A DNA stretch of 64,000 nt from Erythroxylum novogranatense (Eukaryota; Streptophyta; Magnoliopsida; Malpighiales; Erythroxylaceae), in contig CM057231.1 in assembly GCA_029891385.1 (NCBI GenBank), positions 21,793,300 through 21,857,299 on the forward strand, in the 5' to 3' direction. A program made the translations under genes and the position numbers. The notes under the pieces were generated by a model, which saw nothing but the letters and a program-made list of their open reading frames with translations, had not been told where the DNA came from and did not search any database. Positions within the stretch are counted from its first letter, which is position 1, and every line of letters starts with the position of its first letter. Positions 59,641 to 64,000 of the stretch are shown one piece after another.

Positions 59641-62600
59641 TCTAACGGCTAGTGAAGTCGTCTCTATTACCGTCTCCTTCTTTATCTTTTTCATTTGCAT
59701 CTATAACAATCCCTTCCCCTTGACATATTGGTCCATTAAATTCAATTCTAGGAAACGTCTCTGAAGGTGGATAAGCCACTGGATCACCGCGCGGTTGTTT
59801 CTCTTAACCATGCGTCTCCTTAGTATCGCCAATGGTATTCGCTCGATGGGAGTGATAAATTCAGGTAACATTGAAGACGTGTTGTCCAGCTTCATGATAG
59901 CCTTCTTCAGTTGCGATACGTGAAAACACCAGATGAATTAGTGATTCCACGGGCAACTCTAATTTATATGCCACCGCACCGATACGCTATAATGCTATGT
60001 ATGGACCATGGTAAAGTGGTGCTAGCTTCTGATTGTTTCTTCTCTGTAGCGAGTGTTGCCTGTACGACTGTAGTTTCAGTAGCATCATTTCACCCACCTT
60101 GAACTCCCTTTCTAATCGTCGTGAATCTGCATATTGTTTCATCCTGTTTTAAGCCCGTTGTAAGTGAAATTGTGTCACCTTTGTCATTCCTTCTCTACTC
60201 GACAATAACCTGTCAACTTCTATCACATTTGAATCCCCTGCTACGTATGGAGTATAAACCGGAGGTGAGTATCCGTAAAGAACTTCGAATGGCGTCGAAT
60301 TCATGGAAGATCGATGTGTTGTGTTATACCACCATTCAGCGAACGCCAGCCATTCGCTCTACCTCTAACGCTCCTTTCCGTAGAAACACCGAAGATAAGT
60401 CTCCAAGATCTTATTTACTACTTCTGTAAGGTCGTTCGATTGCGGGTGATATGCAATAGAATACTTCAAACGAACACCTTGCATTCGGAGTAATTTTTTC
60501 AGAATTTGCTCAAAAACACTGGGTCTCTGTCACTAGCCATAGCTTCTGACATACCGTGTAGTTTAAATATGTGGTTGAGAAATAACTCTGCGATCTCACT
60601 TGCTGTGTATGGATGTTTAACTAGAACAAAATGAGAGTATTTGGTAAATCTGCTCACTACCACCAAGATGACCGACTTCCCTTTTGATCGAGGGAGACCT
60701 TCGATGAAATCAACACTAATTTCTCTCCAACTCCCTTCGGGTATTTTAATAGGTTGTAGTAATTCTGGAAAAGCCGAGTTATCATGCTTACTTCTTTGAC
60801 AAACTATGCATGCCTGCACGTAGTTCCTCACATCTCTCGCCAACCTTTTCTAGAAAAACGTATTTTGAATTTTTTTCGTTATTGCCAGTGTTCCTGCATG
60901 TCCACCTATAGCATCATTGTGACTGATGGCTAGAATCGATTGTCATAGTTTAGGGTTAGCTCCAATTACCAGTCGTTCTTTCCATCTCAGTAGGCCATCC
61001 TTCCACTCGTATGCTCCTGTTTTCATTTGTCCCGCCTCTAATTGTTTCTTGATTTCTGTGATTGCTTGATCCTCATCCCAACTCTTTTTGATTGCCTCTA
61101 TTAAATCTCCTTAAACTTGTGTTATTGTGATCATCAACATCTCCGTACTTATTATCCGAGATAAGGAATCGACAACGACATTTTCCTTTCCATTCCGGTA
61201 CTGTACTTCGAAGTCATACCCTAGAAGTTTTGGAAGCCACGATTGTTGAAATGAGGTTGATAATCGTTGCTCTAGAAAGTACTTGAGGCTACGATGGTCT
61301 GTTTTAATAATAAATTGTTTATTACTCAAATAATGGTGCCAATACCTGACAGCTTTGATGATTGCTAAAAACTCCTCGTATGTTGATAATCCGTGGTATC
61401 GTGGGGCTAGTGATTTACTGAGGAAGGCAATTGGGTGCCCTTCCTGTTGCAGCACTGCGCCAATCCCTTGCCCACTTTCGTTTGCTTCCACTATGAAGGG
61501 TAGAAATCTGGTAAGGCTAGAATCGGAGTTGAGGTGACTATTTTTTCAGCAACTCGAAGGCAGTTCTCTCTTCCTGTCGCCAGACCCAGTTGGTTATCCT
61601 CTCCTTCTTTAACAATTCTGTCAATGGTTTGGCTATTAACCCATATCCCTTAATGAAATGTCGGTAGTATCCGGTAATGCCCAAAAACCCTCGAAGCTCT
61701 GTAATTCCCTTCAGTTCTAGCCACTCCTCTATCGTCTTCACCTTCCGAGAATCTATTGCAACACCTCCCTCTGAAATCGCATATCCCAAATACTCGATTT
61801 GGCGCCCCCCGAAGATACATTTATTCTCTTTCAGAAACAATTGATTCTCCTTCAACGTTTGCATGGCTACTGAAATGTGCTCCACATGTGATTGCAAAGA
61901 TGGGTTGTAAGTTAATATATTGTTAAAGAAAACTAATATGAACTGGTGTAGGTATGGCCGGAATACTTCATTCATCAGTCTTTGGAACGTTGAGGGGGTG
62001 TTTGTCAAGCCAAAGGGCATGAACATGAATTCATAATGGCCCTCGTGCGTCCGAAATACTATCTTTGAGACATCCTTTGGTTGTATCCAGATTTGGTGGA
62101 ACTTGGAGCACAAATCTAGCTTGGTGAACTAGCTCGCTCCATGCAGCTCATCTAGCAATACTTTGATTAACGATATCAGAAATTTATCCTTAACTGTGTT
62201 TTTGTTGAGTTTTCGATAGTCCATACACATTCGCCAAGTATCATCTTTCTTCTTCACCAACACCACCAACGATGCATAGGGTCTGTAGCTATACCGAATG
62301 AACCCCTGTTTCATAAGATCACTTATCGTTTATTTGATTACGTCTTTCTTTATTTTTGAATACCTGTAAGGGCATACATTAATGGTTTCCACTCCTTCCC
62401 TCAAGATGATTTGATGATTGTGTTTACAATTTGAGGGTAGTTGCATAGGTTCTCAAAATATCTCTGCATATTCTAACAGAATGGCGTTGATTTCGTCAAC
62501 TGCACTCCACTATTCACCCCTTAAGCTCATATTGAAACTCAAGGGGTGTTGTTAGTCTTAGTTTGAGAGGATTCATGATTTCCCTTCCGGGTTCCTATAA

Positions 62601-63998
62601 ATAGTCATTACCTTATCTCCCCACTGGAATGTCATGATTATTTCTCTAAGGTTACATAGTACGTCATTTAGGCCGATCAACCACTGTACTCCTAAGACCG
62701 CGTCACACCCTCCCAATGACAAAACCAAAGCATCCATGGTGAATTGAGCCCCTTATATGGTCCATGCAAAATTCCGACAATGTTGATGACATTTCAGCTG
62801 TAATCTGCCACCTATTATTATAGATATCGACTTTATATCCTGTATGTCACACCCTCCTCTTTTAATAACTGACAAATCCACGAAGTTGTGTGTGTTGCAA
62901 TTATCAATCAACATGTGGATTTGCCTCCTCTGATGTATGCCTACCACCCTCATTTGTTTGAACTCCATGTTCCCTGAGCAGCCTAACATCGCCTGCATCG
63001 AGACTGAAGGGACGTTGTTTTGCTCGGAGTATCATTATGCTTCTTCCTCTTCTACTACTTCGGGTGGAGTTTTAATACTAGTATCTTCCTCTGACACCAC
63101 ATAGAATTGTAATTGTCATTTCCTACATTTGTGACGCAATGTATATTTCTCATCACACCAAAAACATAATCCCTTCACTCTTTTCTCATTGAAATTTTTA
63201 CTACCAATAGGCCTGTGTGGTTTAAACGATCTTGTCCATGAGGATGACTGAGGCATGGTCACTGGAGTTGGCAATAATCTGTCTGAGCTTGAGTTCCTCA
63301 ATATGTTAGAGGATGACGGACCTCTAGAGTGAATGTTAGGATGTCCACCATTTCTCATATTCCTCGAAGTGTTGCTTCGATTGAAAAAGGTGTGACCTGC
63401 TGACACCAGTATGGCTTCTTGCTTCCTCACCAGTATATACGCCTGACGTAGGGAATTAGGTTCATGTAGCTTAACAGTAACTTTTATTTCTGGTCGAAGT
63501 CCCTTAATGAAGAACCCCACCAAGTACTCCTCCGGTAATGACAACTGGTTAGAGTGATGATCAAATAGTGCATAGTACTCTAGGACTGTTCCCTCCTGCC
63601 TTAAATCTTTAAATTCTCTCATTGGGTCGTCAAAAATTTCTGCATCGAATCGTTGTTTCAGAGCCTTGGTAAACTCCTCCCAGTCTATTATTTCTTTCTT
63701 GTTGTGATTTTTGACGTATAATCTATACTATTCTTGCGCCCTCTTCTCCATATGTAGAATTGCAACGTTCACCTTTGTTCCTTTTGGTGTTTGATCTAGA
63801 GAAAAATATTGTTCGCAACAATATAGCCATAATTTGACATTGTCGCTATCAAATAATGGGAAATCTATCCAATTCATTCTTGCCAATATTATTCTTTTTT
63901 TCTTTCGTCAACCTCTCCGAGCTACTCTGAGACGTCGGGTTTGCTGGAACGACGTCTACTCCTATTTTTTGTAGCGTGTGCATCACCATGTTTCTTAA
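59640..63998 (-). pseudogene. Ty3/Gypsy gag-pol remnant, runs off the right edge
   Basis: Down the minus strand: 63996-63116 is gag (FDSDNVKLWLYCCEQYF, FKDLRQEGTVLEYYALFD, FFIKGLRPEIK) with the zinc knuckle CFWCDEKYTLRHKC. About 63000-62750 is protease with DNCNTHNF in place of the usual D-S/C-G-S/A-T-H-N-F. 62314-61538 is RT (DDTWRMCMDYRKLN, GHYEFMFMPFGLTN), where the catalytic DD reads NN (VFFNNIL) at about 61925. 61491-61111 is RNase H (KTDHRSLKYFLEQR). 60843-60499 is integrase (CIVCQRSKHD, VDFIEGLPRSKG, ASDRDPVF). 60480-59640 is the integrase C-terminus in broken frames (WYNTTHRSS). Stops and frameshifts are many. The element's 5' LTR lies to the right of the window. Confidence 0.88.
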
Positions 63999-64000
63999 CT

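Overview
The window is a stretch of flowering-plant (probably eudicot) nuclear DNA. Evidence for this: intron-split genes with GT..AG junctions, a DYW-type PPR gene, a plant MHX-type exchanger and a plant monoacylglycerol-lipase-like gene, all set in AT-rich DNA packed with Copia, Gypsy (Athila-like), CACTA, LINE and hAT-like transposable elements. I cannot name the species.

Host genes. (1) 1394-3167, minus strand: the 5' half of an MHX-type cation/proton exchanger, four coding exons plus a probable leader intron; the C-terminal half is not visible and must lie left of the window or be lost. (2) 40188-41885, minus: a complete intronless DYW-type PPR protein (565 aa). (3) 56089-59372, plus: a complete eight-exon alpha/beta hydrolase of the MAGL family (345 aa) with an intact catalytic triad. 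These three genes do not form a pathway.

Mobile DNA. 4406-10769: a full-length but decayed Ty1/Copia element (minus strand, matching LTRs, 5-bp duplication ATTTT). About 11700-13585: the 3' part of a LINE (plus) with RT C-terminus, zinc-binding region and RNase H. 13738-39372: a three-layer nest. The outermost layer is a small hAT-like terminal-inverted-repeat element. Into it a CACTA (En/Spm) element inserted (13897-37567, duplication GTA), and into the tnp2 transposase exon of that CACTA an Athila-type Gypsy element inserted (18028-30501, duplication ATGGG). The transposase reading frame resumes exactly after the duplication. About 42020-47660: a badly decayed Gypsy element (plus) beside a roughly 140-bp-armed inverted repeat. 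48622-52819: a 4.2-kb probable solo LTR (TGTAACA...TGTTACA, duplication ATAAT) carrying a GC-rich palindrome cluster. About 59640-64000: a second decayed Gypsy element (minus) that runs off the right edge; its RT and protease active sites are mutated.

Most transposon reading frames carry frameshifts or stops, many of them explicable as G-to-A changes typical of decay of methylated DNA. All element boundaries were read by eye. Exon junctions of the MAGL gene are supported by frame closure (1038 nt), and those of the MHX gene by family similarity recalled from memory.
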